Origin: Limivivens faecihominis
Lineage (GTDB): Bacteria > Bacillota > Clostridia > Lachnospirales > Lachnospiraceae
Direction: 5' to 3'
Length of the DNA: 64,000 nucleotides
Assembly (NCBI RefSeq): GCF_020686945.1
Contig: NZ_JAJEPR010000002.1
Location: 158,156 to 222,155 of the forward strand
Of the stretch, positions 25,667 through 34,295 are shown piece by piece (position 1 is the stretch's first letter; every line of letters begins with the position of its first letter). A model generated the notes under the pieces. That model searched no databases. It saw only the letters and a program-made list of their open reading frames with translations, and had not been told where the DNA came from. Both the position numbers and the translations under genes were made by a program.

Positions 25667-26866
25667 ATGATAGATCGCTTACTTCATACCCCGGATGGTG
25701 TCCGCGACACACTGAACGACGAATGTCAGAAAAAACAGTCTCTGGAGCGGGAGCTTCATAAAGTGCTGGTTTCCTTCGGGTACCGGGATCTGGAGACACC
25801 TACCTTTGAATTTTTTGACGTCTTCGGCAGGGAAGTGGGAACCACACCTTCCCAGGAACTCTATAAATTTTTTGACCGGGAAGGAAATACCCTCGTGCTC
25901 CGGCCGGATTTCACCCCCTCCATCGCCCGGGCCGCTTCCAAATATTTCCGGGAGGAGGACAAGGCCGTCCGCCTCTGCTACCAGGGAAACACCTTTATTA
26001 ACGGCGGCAATTACCAGGGCCATTTAAAGGAGACCACCCAGATGGGAGCTGAGCTTCTAGGAGATGAGAGTCCCGAGGCGGATGCCGAGCTCATTGCCAT
26101 GAGCGTGGAGCTTCTCAAAAAAGCCGGTCTTCAGGAGTTTCAGGTGAGTGTGGGCCATGTAGGTTTTTTCAAGAGCCTGATGAAGGAGGCCGGTTTTTCT
26201 GAGGAGGACGAGGCAAAGATCCGTTCCCTCATCACGATGAAAAACTTCTTCGGAGTCGAGGAGTTTCTCGAAAGCTTTTCTCTCAATGAGAAGCTGAAAA
26301 AGGCTCTCATCACCCTTCCGGAGATGTTCGGCAGCAGCGAGGTGCTGGACCGGGCGGAGAGCCTGACGGACAATGAGGAGGCCCTGGCAGCGGTCAAACG
26401 CCTGAAGGAGATCTACGAGCTCCTGAAAATTTACGGCGTGGAGAAATACATTTCCTTTGATTTCGGTATGCTGAATAAATATCAGTATTACACCGGCGTG
26501 ATTTTCCGGGGTTACACCTACGGCACCGGCGACGCCGTGGTAAAGGGCGGCCGCTACGACCATCTTCTGGCCTGTTTCGGAAAGCCTTCTCCCTCCATCG
26601 GTTTTGCCGTGGTGGTGGATCAGCTTCTGTCCGCCCTTGGAAGACAGAAAATCGCCGTTCCTGTGGAGCAGGGTCCGACTCTTCTGATCTATGAGAAAAA
26701 AGACCGCACTTCTGCCATGATGGAGGCCAACAACCTCCGGAAACAGGGCTGCAGCGTGGTCCTGATGGAAAAGAAGGACACGATGGAAGCCTACGAGGCC
26801 TACGGAAAGAGAAACGGTTTTTACGCAGTCAGAAAATTTGATGCTTCTGACAGCCTGGCTATGTAA
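25667..26866 (+). CDS. hisZ: ATP phosphoribosyltransferase regulatory subunit HisZ
   Basis: A 399 aa class II aminoacyl-tRNA synthetase-like protein resembling HisRS but lacking its anticodon domain: it starts DRLLHTPDGVRD, has FDVFGREVGT, LRPDFTPSIAR (motif 2-like) and VKGGRYDHLLACFG. HisZ forms an octamer with short HisG and confers histidine feedback. The ATG at 25667 has AAAAAGGAGAA upstream; another ATG 21 bases earlier lacks a site. Followed 15 bases later by hisG. Confidence 0.93.
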   Translation: MIDRLLHTPDGVRDTLNDECQKKQSLERELHKVLVSFGYRDLETPTFEFFDVFGREVGTTPSQELYKFFDREGNTLVLRPDFTPSIARAASKYFREEDKAVRLCYQGNTFINGGNYQGHLKETTQMGAELLGDESPEADAELIAMSVELLKKAGLQEFQVSVGHVGFFKSLMKEAGFSEEDEAKIRSLITMKNFFGVEEFLESFSLNEKLKKALITLPEMFGSSEVLDRAESLTDNEEALAAVKRLKEIYELLKIYGVEKYISFDFGMLNKYQYYTGVIFRGYTYGTGDAVVKGGRYDHLLACFGKPSPSIGFAVVVDQLLSALGRQKIAVPVEQGPTLLIYEKKDRTSAMMEANNLRKQGCSVVLMEKKDTMEAYEAYGKRNGFYAVRKFDASDSLAM

Positions 26867-26881
26867 GGAGGAGCGGAGAAC

Positions 26882-27517
26882 ATGAGATATCTGACCATCG
26901 CCCTGACGAAAGGGCGTCTTGCGAAAAAGACACTGGAGCTTCTGGAGAAGACCGGCATCACTTGCGAGGAGATGAAGGATCCCGCTTCCAGAAAACTGAT
27001 TTTTACCGACGAGGAACACAAGCTCAAATTTTTCCTGGCCAAAGGGCCGGATGTGCCCACCTATGTGGAGTACGGAGCTGCCGATATCGGCATCGTTGGC
27101 GAGGATACGATCCTCGAGGAACAGCGGAAAATTTACGAGGTGTTGGACTTGGGCTTCGGAAAATGCCGGATGTGCGTCTGCGGCCCCAAAGAGAACGAGG
27201 AGCTTTTAAAGCATCAGGAGTTCATCCGGGTTGCCACGAAGTACCCCAACATCGCCAGAGACTTTTTCTATAATAAGAAACATCAGACCGTCGAGATCAT
27301 CAAACTGAACGGTTCCATCGAGCTGGCTCCCATCGTGGGGCTCACCGAGGTCATCGTGGACATCGTGGAGACCGGTTCCACCTTACGGGAGAATGGTCTT
27401 CAGGTGCTGGAGGAGGTCTGCCCCCTGTCTGCCCGGGTTGTGGTCAACCCCGTGAGCATGCGGATGGAAAATGAGCGGATCACCCAGCTGTTAAAAGAGA
27501 TCAAGGCTGTATTATAG
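26882..27517 (+). CDS. hisG: ATP phosphoribosyltransferase catalytic subunit, short form
   Basis: At 211 aa this is the short HisG form that lacks the C-terminal ACT-like regulatory domain and depends on HisZ. Motifs include RYLTIALTKGRLAKKTLELL, the phosphate-binding EYGAADIGIVGEDT and the PRPP loop IVDIVETGSTLRENGL. It couples ATP and PRPP in the first step of histidine synthesis. AAGGAGGAGCGGAG precedes the start. Confidence 0.96.
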   Translation: MRYLTIALTKGRLAKKTLELLEKTGITCEEMKDPASRKLIFTDEEHKLKFFLAKGPDVPTYVEYGAADIGIVGEDTILEEQRKIYEVLDLGFGKCRMCVCGPKENEELLKHQEFIRVATKYPNIARDFFYNKKHQTVEIIKLNGSIELAPIVGLTEVIVDIVETGSTLRENGLQVLEEVCPLSARVVVNPVSMRMENERITQLLKEIKAVL

Positions 27518-27529
27518 GAGGAAAATGCC

Positions 27530-28834
27530 ATGCGTACCATAAAGCTTACCGAGGAAACCAGAAAAGACCTTCTGGAGAAATTACTGAAGAGAAGCCCGAA
27601 CTGCTACGGGGAATACGAAGGCCGGGTGACGGAGATTGTCAACACGGTCCGGGCAGAGGGCGACAAGGCGCTGTTCGACTACACCGAGCGTTTCGACAGG
27701 GCAAAGATCACGGTGGAGAACATCCGTGTGACTGAGGATGAGATCAAGACGGCCTACGAGGAAGTGGATCCGGAGCTTTTATCCGTCATCCGGAAGGCTC
27801 TGGTCAACATCCGTTCCTACCATGAGAAACAGCTGAAACAGAGCTGGTTTGAGAGCCAGCCCTCCGGCATCATTCTGGGCCAGAAGGTACAGGCCCTGGC
27901 CACGGTCGGCGTCTATGTTCCCGGCGGAAAGGCCGTCTATCCCTCCTCCGTTCTCATGAACATCGTTCCCGCCAAGGTAGCCGGTGTGGAAAAAATCATC
28001 ATGTGCACCCCCTGTTCCCCGGAAGGAAAGGTCTGCGCCTCCACTCTGGTGGCCGCAAGGGAGGCCGGTGTTGATGAGATCTACAAGGCTGGCGGCGCTC
28101 AGGCCATCGCCGCCATGGCTTTCGGTACGGAGTCTGTCCCGAAGGTGGACAAGATCGTGGGCCCCGGAAACATCTATGTGGCTCTTGCGAAAAAGGCCGT
28201 TTACGGTTTCGTGAGCATCGACTCCATCGCAGGCCCCAGCGAGATCCTGGTGCTGGCGGACGAGACTGCGAATCCCCGTTTTGTGGCTGCGGACCTTCTG
28301 TCCCAGGCAGAGCATGACGAGCTGGCTTCCGCGATTCTCATCACCACCAGCGAGGAGCTGGCAGCGAAGGTTTCCGAGGAGGTGGACGGCTTCTTAAAGG
28401 AGCTTTCCAGAAGGGCGATTCTCGAAAAATCCCTGGAAAATTACGGCCACATCCTCATCGCCGACAATATGGACGACGCTATAGACACTGTCAATGCTAT
28501 TGCTTCCGAGCATCTGGAGATTGTGACAAAGAATCCTTTTGAACTTATGACCAAAGTGAAAAATGCCGGAGCGATCTTCCTGGGCGAGTACGCCAGCGAG
28601 CCTCTGGGCGATTATTTCGCAGGCCCGAACCATGTGCTTCCCACCAATGGAACCGCCCGTTTCTTCTCACCCTTAGGTGTGGATGATTTCATCAAGCGTT
28701 CCAGCATCGTTTATTATTCCAAGGAGGCCCTGGAAGCCGTACACGAGGATATCATCCGCTTTGCGAAGGCAGAACAGCTGACGGCTCACGCCAATTCCAT
28801 CGCGGTTCGTTTTGAGAAGAAGGACGAGGAATAG
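27530..28834 (+). CDS. hisD: Histidinol dehydrogenase
   Basis: A 434 aa zinc enzyme, full length, with VYVPGGKAVYPSSVLMN, the NAD-binding GGAQAIAAMAFGT, and the signature IDSIAGPSEILVLADE ending near the zinc-ligand region (LSQAEHDELASA). It oxidises L-histidinol to histidine in two steps. It starts behind TAGGAGGAAAATGCC, 12 bases after hisG. Confidence 0.97.
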   Translation: MRTIKLTEETRKDLLEKLLKRSPNCYGEYEGRVTEIVNTVRAEGDKALFDYTERFDRAKITVENIRVTEDEIKTAYEEVDPELLSVIRKALVNIRSYHEKQLKQSWFESQPSGIILGQKVQALATVGVYVPGGKAVYPSSVLMNIVPAKVAGVEKIIMCTPCSPEGKVCASTLVAAREAGVDEIYKAGGAQAIAAMAFGTESVPKVDKIVGPGNIYVALAKKAVYGFVSIDSIAGPSEILVLADETANPRFVAADLLSQAEHDELASAILITTSEELAAKVSEEVDGFLKELSRRAILEKSLENYGHILIADNMDDAIDTVNAIASEHLEIVTKNPFELMTKVKNAGAIFLGEYASEPLGDYFAGPNHVLPTNGTARFFSPLGVDDFIKRSSIVYYSKEALEAVHEDIIRFAKAEQLTAHANSIAVRFEKKDEE

Positions 28835-28837
28835 ATC

Positions 28838-29425
28838 ATGGAGAGAAGAGCGGTTGTAAATCGAAAGACCAGGGAGACGGATATCGCCCTGGAACTGAAT
28901 CTGGACGGAAGTGGCAAGTATGAGATCGATACGGGCATCGGCTTTTTCGATCATATGCTTTCTGGCTTTGCAAGACACGGCTTTTTTGATCTGAAACTTA
29001 AAGTCACAGGAGATCTCGAGGTGGACTGCCATCACACAATCGAGGACACCGGAATTGTCCTCGGAAAAGCGATCGCCGAGGCTCTGGGAGACAAGGCCGG
29101 AATTAAGCGTTATGGTCATTTCCTGCTCCCGATGGACGAGTGTCTGGTGCTCTCCGCCGTGGATCTCTGCGGCAGGCCCTATCTTTCCTGGGATGCGGAG
29201 TTTACGGTGCCGCGCCTCGGGGACATGGACACCGAGATGGCGAAGGAATTTTTCTATGCGGTTTCCTACGCCGCGGCCATGAATCTCCACCTGAAGGTCT
29301 TGACACCGGGCAACAATCATCATATGATGGAAGCAATGTTTAAGGCCTTTGGAAAGGCCCTGGATATGGCTGTGAGCCCGGAAAGCCGGACAACAGAAGT
29401 TCTTTCCACGAAAGGGAGTTTATAA
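28838..29425 (+). CDS. hisB: Imidazoleglycerol-phosphate dehydratase
   Basis: A 195 aa monofunctional HisB (no phosphatase domain). Metal-binding motifs are TGIGFFDHML, DCHHTIEDTGI and the C-terminal NNHHMMEAMFKAF. It removes water from imidazoleglycerol phosphate. It starts 3 bases after hisD with GACGAGGA as site and is followed directly by the HisIE fusion. Confidence 0.97.
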   Translation: MERRAVVNRKTRETDIALELNLDGSGKYEIDTGIGFFDHMLSGFARHGFFDLKLKVTGDLEVDCHHTIEDTGIVLGKAIAEALGDKAGIKRYGHFLLPMDECLVLSAVDLCGRPYLSWDAEFTVPRLGDMDTEMAKEFFYAVSYAAAMNLHLKVLTPGNNHHMMEAMFKAFGKALDMAVSPESRTTEVLSTKGSL

Positions 29426-29427
29426 TT

Positions 29428-30714
29428 ATGACACAGAAAAAAATAGCAGCATGCATTTTTTTGAAAGACGGCAGAGCAGTGACGGATTTTTCCGGTAAGA
29501 CCTTTCTCACTGAGACCTCTCCGGTGATTCTGGCCGAGGAATACGATCACGCGGGAGCGGACGAGCTGGTGATCTTTGACCTCTCTGAGGGAGACGAGGA
29601 ACACGAGAAAGCCCTAAATATGATCCGTGCCATCCAGCGTCGGGTGGATATTCCGATTATGGGCTGCGGAAATGTAAATCGGGTGGAGGATGTAAAGAAA
29701 CTTCTCTACGCCGGCTGCCAGAAAGCCGTTTTAAATTTCTCCAAGGAGAGCAACATCGCTCTCACCGAGGAGGTTTCCAAGCGCTTCGGCAAAAACAAAA
29801 TCGGAATCTCCATCGACAAGCCTCAGGAATATATGCAGAACAATGAGCTGATTGCTGAGTACACCTCCGAGCTTCTTCTCCTTCCGGGAGCAGCCGGACT
29901 GATGAAGTCCCCGCTGTCTTCCGAGGTGGTTCTCTGCGATTTTGAGAAAGAGGTGGGCGAGCTTCTTCCGGAGCTTTCCGATATCCTCATCGACGGCATC
30001 ATGGGAAAACCCGTGGCTGAGCCCGCTGAGCTTTTCCTGAGGGTAAAACAGGAAGCCAAGAAGATGGGCATTTCCGTCAATACCTTTGAAAGCCCCCTGA
30101 AATGGGAGGATATGAAGCTCAACGAGGACGGCCTACTTCCCGTAGTTGTTCAGGATCACAAGAATCTCGAGGTTCTCATGGTGGCTTACATGAATCAGGA
30201 AGCTTTCGAGGAGACTCTGGTAACGGGGCGTATGACTTATTACAGCCGCAGCCGTCAGGAACTCTGGACCAAGGGACTGACTTCCGGCCATTTCCAGTAT
30301 GTGAAGAAACTCATGATCGACTGTGATAATGACACCCTGCTGGCTCAGGTAGCTCAGACAGGAGCTGCCTGCCACACCGGCAATCGGAGCTGCTTCTACC
30401 GGACTCTGGTGGAGAAGGAATCTCCCCATGTGAACCCCTTAAAGGTTCTGGAGGAGGTCTACGGCGTCATCGAGGACCGGAAGCTTCATCCGAAGGAGGG
30501 CTCCTACACCAACTACCTCTTTGAGAAAGGTATCGATAAGATCCTGAAAAAAGTGGGCGAGGAGTGTACCGAGATCGTCATCGCGGCGAAGAATCCGAAT
30601 CCCGAGGAGATCAAGTACGAGATCGCCGATTTCCTCTATCACTGCATGGTGCTCATGGCTGAAAAAGGAGTCACTTGGGAGGATATCACAGAGGAACTGG
30701 CTCACAGAAGATAA
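29428..30714 (+). CDS. hisIE: HisIE with N-terminal HisF/HisA-like pseudo-domain
   Basis: A 428 aa protein with three parts. Residues 1-215 resemble the HisF/HisA barrel, clearly so in the first half (GADELVIFDLSEGDEE, VDIPIMGCGNVNRVEDVKK, KIGISID), but the HisF catalytic Asp11 position is Phe (ACIFLKDG against ACLDVKDG) and the second half is poorly conserved. Residues about 216-325 are HisI (phosphoribosyl-AMP cyclohydrolase) with WTKGLTSGHFQ, DCDNDTLLAQV and the zinc motif ACHTGNRSCFYR. Residues 330-428 are HisE (phosphoribosyl-ATP pyrophosphatase) with KKVGEECTEIVIAAKN and EIADFLYH. It performs pathway steps 2 and 3; the barrel part is probably non-catalytic. Confidence 0.9.
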   Translation: MTQKKIAACIFLKDGRAVTDFSGKTFLTETSPVILAEEYDHAGADELVIFDLSEGDEEHEKALNMIRAIQRRVDIPIMGCGNVNRVEDVKKLLYAGCQKAVLNFSKESNIALTEEVSKRFGKNKIGISIDKPQEYMQNNELIAEYTSELLLLPGAAGLMKSPLSSEVVLCDFEKEVGELLPELSDILIDGIMGKPVAEPAELFLRVKQEAKKMGISVNTFESPLKWEDMKLNEDGLLPVVVQDHKNLEVLMVAYMNQEAFEETLVTGRMTYYSRSRQELWTKGLTSGHFQYVKKLMIDCDNDTLLAQVAQTGAACHTGNRSCFYRTLVEKESPHVNPLKVLEEVYGVIEDRKLHPKEGSYTNYLFEKGIDKILKKVGEECTEIVIAAKNPNPEEIKYEIADFLYHCMVLMAEKGVTWEDITEELAHRR

Positions 30715-30730
30715 AAGGTACATAGTTGGC

Positions 30731-30760
30731 AGCCGCCGGAAAGTTTTCGGCGGTTGTTTT
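30731..30760 (+). terminator. Terminator of the his operon
   Basis: The stem GCCGCCG/CGGCGGT is followed by TGTTTT just downstream of hisIE. The T-run is short. Confidence 0.6.
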
Positions 30761-30820
30761 GCATAAGGCGATTTTCGGCTGCATAAGCATAAGCAAGTCC
30801 GTCTGAGAGGAGATTTTTGC

Positions 30821-31150
30821 ATGCAGCAGGAGAGCGATCAGGAAAAAAAGCTGGAGGAGCTGCTTTCTTCCATGCGGGAAACGGCAAGAGAAAACAGAGA
30901 AAGCCTGGAGAGCCGGTACGAGCCGGGCCGGGTGGCAGAAAGAGAAGAGGCGGAGGAACGGGAGCCGGCCACGATGCCGGGGAGCGGGAGCTTTTATTTT
31001 CGCACCGTCCTCTGTCTTCTGATTTTTCTGGGACTTCTTTTTTTACGAAGGGAGAACCGGTCTGTTTTCGGCCTTTCCTCGGAAGAGCTCCAGGAAACCA
31101 TAAGTTCGGGAGTGCTCCTTCAGGAAACGACAGAAGATATGAAAAAGTGA
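30821..31150 (+). CDS. Small single-pass membrane protein, unknown
   Basis: A 109 aa protein: a highly charged Glu/Arg/Lys helix (residues 1-50, EEAEEREP-like), one membrane helix (about 58-75, FRTVLCLLIFLGLLFL), and a short external tail with LSSEELQETISSG. I recognise no family. The ATG has a good GAGAGGAGATTTTTG site. A longer overlapping frame (from 30817) was rejected because its residues are low-complexity and unlike protein. It ends 11 bases before the glycosidase gene, so they probably form an operon. Confidence 0.65.
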   Translation: MQQESDQEKKLEELLSSMRETARENRESLESRYEPGRVAEREEAEEREPATMPGSGSFYFRTVLCLLIFLGLLFLRRENRSVFGLSSEELQETISSGVLLQETTEDMKK

Positions 31151-31161
31151 GGAAAAAGAGA

Positions 31162-32547
31162 ATGAAGAAACAACTGGTGCTGGCAGCTTTGGCTTTCTGC
31201 CTCCTCTTTTCCGACCATTCCATGGCGGCGGAAAAGAACGGATGGAGAAGCGAGTCCGGAGGCTCCGTTTATTATGTGAAGGGAACCAGGGTGAAGGGAT
31301 TGAAGAAGATCGGTTCCCATACCTATTATTTCAAGAAAGAAGATGGTACCCTTCTGAAAAACCGGTGGCTCCTCTACAAGGGAAAATACTATTATTTTCA
31401 GAGCAGAGGCCGGATGGTTACAAGCAGTTGGATCGGGCAGAACTGTTATGTAGGAAAGGACGGCGCTCTTGTCACCAATCAATGGATCGGTAAGAAGTTT
31501 GTCGGCGAGGACGGCCGCTGGATTAAGGGCTTTAAGGGCGGCTGGCGGAAAATTAAGGGAAAATGGTATTACTATACCGCCGCGGGCCGGAAGCGGACGG
31601 GCTGGATCACCTACAGGAATCAGCGCTATTACTTGGACAAGAACGGCGTCCGTATCACTCAGTTTACGACGATCAATAAGAAGAATTACCAGTTTAACAA
31701 GAATGGTATCCTTCAGAAAAGTACCTGGGTGAAACGGAACGGCCTTTATTACCGGGCCGGAGAAAACGGTGTCGTGGATATGAGAGAGGGCTACAATACG
31801 AAAGACCCTTCCACGGCTACCCGGATCGTCTATAAGAGCTCTACGATCTTCGTTGATCTCAAAAAGAGCTGGGAGTATGGTACGAACTACTGGACAGCCC
31901 ATATCAAGGTGAAAAATACGGACCAGCTTAGAAGCTCCATGGCTTACGGAACCTACGGCGGAGCGCTGGAAACCACTTCTGCGGCTCTTACCCGGAACAA
32001 CGGCATTATCGGCATCAACGGAAGCCGGTATGACGCCAGCGGCCGTCCGGCCTTCAACGCCGTGCTGATCCGGAAGGGCCGGATCTACAATCATGCCCTG
32101 GGAACCAGTTATTCCCTCATGGCCATCAAGCGGGACGGCACGATGTACACCCCGAAGCAGGGACTTTCCGCGGAACAGCTCGTGGCGGATGGTGTCTATG
32201 ATACCTTTGATTTTGGCCCGGCCTTCATCATGAACGGCAGAAATCAGGATATTATCTCTCCTTTTGAGGAGTATCAGAACAACCCCTATCCCAGAAGCGC
32301 CGTTGGCATGATCCGCCGGGGAGAGTACGTCCTTCTGGTGGCCGACGGACCCGGCAAAGTCTCCACAGGCTCCAGAGGTCTTGACCATTATCAACTCTGT
32401 AATATTTTCCAGCGCTACGGCTGTGTCTACGCCTACCAGATGGATGGCGGCGGTTCTGCCACCCTGGCCTACCGCGGAAGAGTGCTGAACAACCCCTCCG
32501 ACGGAAGCGAGCGCCCGGTAGCAGATTTCCTGTATTTCCGCGAGTAA
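31162..32547 (+). CDS. Secreted cell-wall-repeat phosphodiester glycosidase (NAGPA domain)
   Basis: A 461 aa secreted protein. Signal peptide 1-22 (ending SMA-A), then five or six choline/glucan-binding-like repeats of about 20 residues (HTYYFKKEDGTLLKNRW, KYYYFQSRGRMVTSSW, KWYYYTAAGRKRTGW and so on) up to about residue 210, then a phosphodiester glycosidase/NAGPA domain with GIIGINGSRYD, FDFGPAFIMNG and the diagnostic YQMDGGGSATLAYRG. Such proteins act on exported or wall-linked sugar phosphodiesters; the substrate is unknown. The start at 31162 is chosen for the signal peptide and nearby GAGGAAAAAGAG. Confidence 0.85.
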   Translation: MKKQLVLAALAFCLLFSDHSMAAEKNGWRSESGGSVYYVKGTRVKGLKKIGSHTYYFKKEDGTLLKNRWLLYKGKYYYFQSRGRMVTSSWIGQNCYVGKDGALVTNQWIGKKFVGEDGRWIKGFKGGWRKIKGKWYYYTAAGRKRTGWITYRNQRYYLDKNGVRITQFTTINKKNYQFNKNGILQKSTWVKRNGLYYRAGENGVVDMREGYNTKDPSTATRIVYKSSTIFVDLKKSWEYGTNYWTAHIKVKNTDQLRSSMAYGTYGGALETTSAALTRNNGIIGINGSRYDASGRPAFNAVLIRKGRIYNHALGTSYSLMAIKRDGTMYTPKQGLSAEQLVADGVYDTFDFGPAFIMNGRNQDIISPFEEYQNNPYPRSAVGMIRRGEYVLLVADGPGKVSTGSRGLDHYQLCNIFQRYGCVYAYQMDGGGSATLAYRGRVLNNPSDGSERPVADFLYFRE

Positions 32548-32654
32548 CGAGCCAAGTAGCCATGCTTGCATGGATATTTGGCGACTACCGCGAGAGTCAC
32601 ATGCCCCGTTGTCTGCAACGGGGTATGTGACCTTCGCGAGTAACGAACCAAGTG
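32539..32654 (+). repeat. Two 20-bp direct repeats enclosing two hairpins
   Basis: CGCGAGTAACGAGCCAAGTA (32539) recurs as CGCGAGTAACGAACCAAGTG (32635). Between them are a 15-bp imperfect hairpin (GCCAAGTAGCCATGC/GCATGGATATTTGGC, 32551-32582), a partial CCGCGAG, and a near-perfect 16-bp hairpin (GTCACATGCCCCGTTG/CAACGGGGTATGTGAC, 32596-32631). Neither hairpin is followed by a T-run, so they are poor terminators. The first repeat overlaps the last codons of the glycosidase gene. It resembles a small palindromic mobile repeat. Confidence 0.75.
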
Positions 32655-32702
32655 TAGAAAATATTTGAAAAATTCCAAATAAAAAAATTTTGAAAAAACT
32701 TC

Positions 32703-32731
32703 TTGACAAATTCCGCAGCATCAGATATAAT
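32703..32731 (+). promoter_or_regulatory. Promoter of tRNA-Met
   Basis: Perfect TTGACA and TATAAT with 17-base spacing, 12 bases before the tRNA. Confidence 0.92.
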
Positions 32732-32743
32732 CTTCAGTGTTGA

Positions 32744-32817
32744 GGCGGAATAGCTCAGTTGGCTAGAGCACACGGTTCATACCCGTGGTGTCGAGAGTTC
32801 AAATCTCCCTTCCGCTA
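32744..32817 (+). tRNA. tRNA-Met (anticodon CAT)
   Basis: A 74-base cloverleaf: acceptor GGCGGAA/TTCCGCT (G1-U72 wobble), D arm GCTC/GAGC, anticodon stem CACGG/CCGTG with loop TTCATAC (anticodon CAT), T loop TTCAAAT. The TTCATAC loop fits elongator tRNA-Met better than the tRNA-Ile2 that lysidine modification creates. The T stem GAGAG/CTCCC has one A-C mismatch. CCA is not encoded. Confidence 0.92.
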
Positions 32818-32828
32818 CTGCATCGAAG

Positions 32829-32864
32829 ACCTGTGAGGACAAGTTCCTTACAGGTTTTTCTTTT
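32829..32864 (+). terminator. Terminator of tRNA-Met
   Basis: An 11-bp stem ACCTGTGAGGA/TCCTTACAGGT followed by TTTTCTTTT, 12 bases after the tRNA. Confidence 0.85.
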
Positions 32865-32966
32865 ATCTCCACATTGAGAAACTTCTTGACAACACTACCG
32901 ATCTGGTGGTACGGTAAAGCCGTTGAAAAATACAATCACAATATCATACAGATGAGGTGTAAAAGC

Positions 32967-33839
32967 ATGCAGGAAATGAAACCGATCAAAGAAGGTAAGG
33001 TACGAGAGATTTACGACAATGGAGACAGCCTGATCATGGTGGCAACCGACCGCATCAGCTGCTTCGATGTGATTCTGAACAATGTGGTGACCAGGAAGGG
33101 CACCGTGCTTACCCAGATGTCCAAATTCTGGTTTAATATGACGAAGGACATTCTTCCGAATCATATGATTTCCACTGATGTCAAGGATATGCCGGAATTT
33201 TTCCAGCAGGAGAAATTCGACGGCAACAGCATGATGTGCCGGAAACTGAAAATGCTTCCGCTGGAGTGTATCGTCCGTGGTTACATCACAGGAAGCGGCT
33301 GGGCCAGCTACAAGGAGAACGGAACCGTCTGCGGCATCCGCCTGCCGGAAGGCCTGAAAGAGTCTGACAAGCTGCCTGAGCCGATCTACACCCCCTCCAC
33401 GAAAGCGGAGATCGGCGATCATGATGAGAATATTTCCTATGAGCAGAGCATCGATCATCTGGAAAAATATTATCCGGGCAAAGGAAAAGAGTACGCTGAG
33501 AAGCTGAAAGACTACACCATTGCCCTCTATAAAAAATGCGCCGAGTACGCTCTGAGCAAAGGCATCATCATCGCAGACACCAAATTTGAGTTTGGCCTGG
33601 ATGAGAACGGAAACATCACCCTGGGCGATGAGATGCTGACTCCGGACAGCTCCCGTTTCTGGCCGGCAGACGGCTATGAGCCGGGCCACAGCCAGCCCTC
33701 CTTTGACAAACAGTTCGCCCGCGACTGGCTGAAAACCAACCCGGACAACAACTGGACCCTGCCGCAGGAGATCGTGGACAAGACCATTGAGAAATACCTG
33801 CAGGGCTATGAGATGCTCACCGGCGAGAAGCTCGCATAA
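32967..33839 (+). CDS. purC: SAICAR synthase (phosphoribosylaminoimidazolesuccinocarboxamide synthase)
   Basis: A 290 aa enzyme of the longer PurC type: KEGKVREIYDNGDSLIMVAT (ATP-binding glycine loop), ATDRISCFDVILNN, LPLECIVRGYITGSGW, and IIADTKFEFGLDENG followed by DEMLTPDSSRFW. It joins aspartate to CAIR in purine synthesis. The ATG at 32967 has GATGAGGTG upstream; an in-frame ATG at 32874 would add 31 residues absent from the family. A possible -35 TTGACA at 32886 lacks a clear -10. No other pur genes are adjacent. Confidence 0.95.
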   Translation: MQEMKPIKEGKVREIYDNGDSLIMVATDRISCFDVILNNVVTRKGTVLTQMSKFWFNMTKDILPNHMISTDVKDMPEFFQQEKFDGNSMMCRKLKMLPLECIVRGYITGSGWASYKENGTVCGIRLPEGLKESDKLPEPIYTPSTKAEIGDHDENISYEQSIDHLEKYYPGKGKEYAEKLKDYTIALYKKCAEYALSKGIIIADTKFEFGLDENGNITLGDEMLTPDSSRFWPADGYEPGHSQPSFDKQFARDWLKTNPDNNWTLPQEIVDKTIEKYLQGYEMLTGEKLA

Positions 33840-33854
33840 GAAAGCAAAAGGAGA

Positions 33855-33897
33855 GACCTCCGTATCTTGTGAAAAACAGGATACGGAGGTCTTTTTT
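33855..33897 (+). terminator. Terminator of purC
   Basis: A 12-bp perfect stem GACCTCCGTATC/GATACGGAGGTC followed by TTTTTT. Confidence 0.9.
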
Positions 33898-33965
33898 GCG
33901 TACGGACTTGACAAATGGATGCCGAAGGTATGTATATATTTGAAACAACGTTATGAAACACTGTT

Positions 33966-34244
33966 ATGAATGAGGATAAAGAAATGGCAAAACAGATCGA
34001 GGAATTTCATCTGTTATTGGACGCCTCCTATGGAACAAGGTTAGCAGACACTGATCAGCAGGAGGAATCGTGCCCTATTTTGCAGCGGCGAAGATTATTG
34101 TTTTGCTGCTGGCAGGAGAGAAAACGTTTGGGGTCTATTTTTGTGGGCGGTAAGAAGGAAACTACGGGCTGGAAGCTGTATAATTCTGGATACAATGTTT
34201 TTTTTTCGATAATTTGTTGCAGAAAATTTTTGTATTTGTTATAG
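33966..34244 (+). pseudogene. Probable gene remnant upstream of pflB
   Basis: A 92-codon frame whose first 35 residues (MNEDKEMAKQIEEFHLLLDA) look protein-like but whose remainder is Cys/Arg/Lys-rich and unlike a protein. In the neighbouring frame, near 34067-34150, a plausible segment (GIVPYFAAAKIIVLLLAGEK) runs until a stop, which suggests a frameshifted and truncated gene. A TTGACA at 33908 with TGTATA 17 bases later could drive it. I recognise no family, and it may not be expressed. Confidence 0.35.
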
Positions 34245-34245
34245 T
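34217..34245 (+). promoter_or_regulatory. Promoter of pflBA
   Basis: TTGCAG and TATAGT are 17 bases apart, about 50 bases before the pflB start. Confidence 0.75.
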
Positions 34246-34295
34246 AAGCCCGTACTCAACAAACAAATGCAAAAAAGAAAGGATGTAAGACTGTT

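Noticed and set aside
30817..31161. N-terminal extension of the glycosidase gene from 30817
   Set aside because: The extension is Gly/Arg/Lys-rich and overlaps the better membrane-protein frame from 30821. The signal peptide at 31162 gives a natural start.
32874..32966. Upstream in-frame start for purC
   Set aside because: It would add 31 residues not found in PurC and begins just after the tRNA terminator without a ribosome binding site.
34137..34244. C-terminal part of the 33966 frame as a real protein end
   Set aside because: Residues are Cys/Lys/Phe-rich, overlap the pflB promoter, and do not resemble any protein, so I treat the frame as a remnant.
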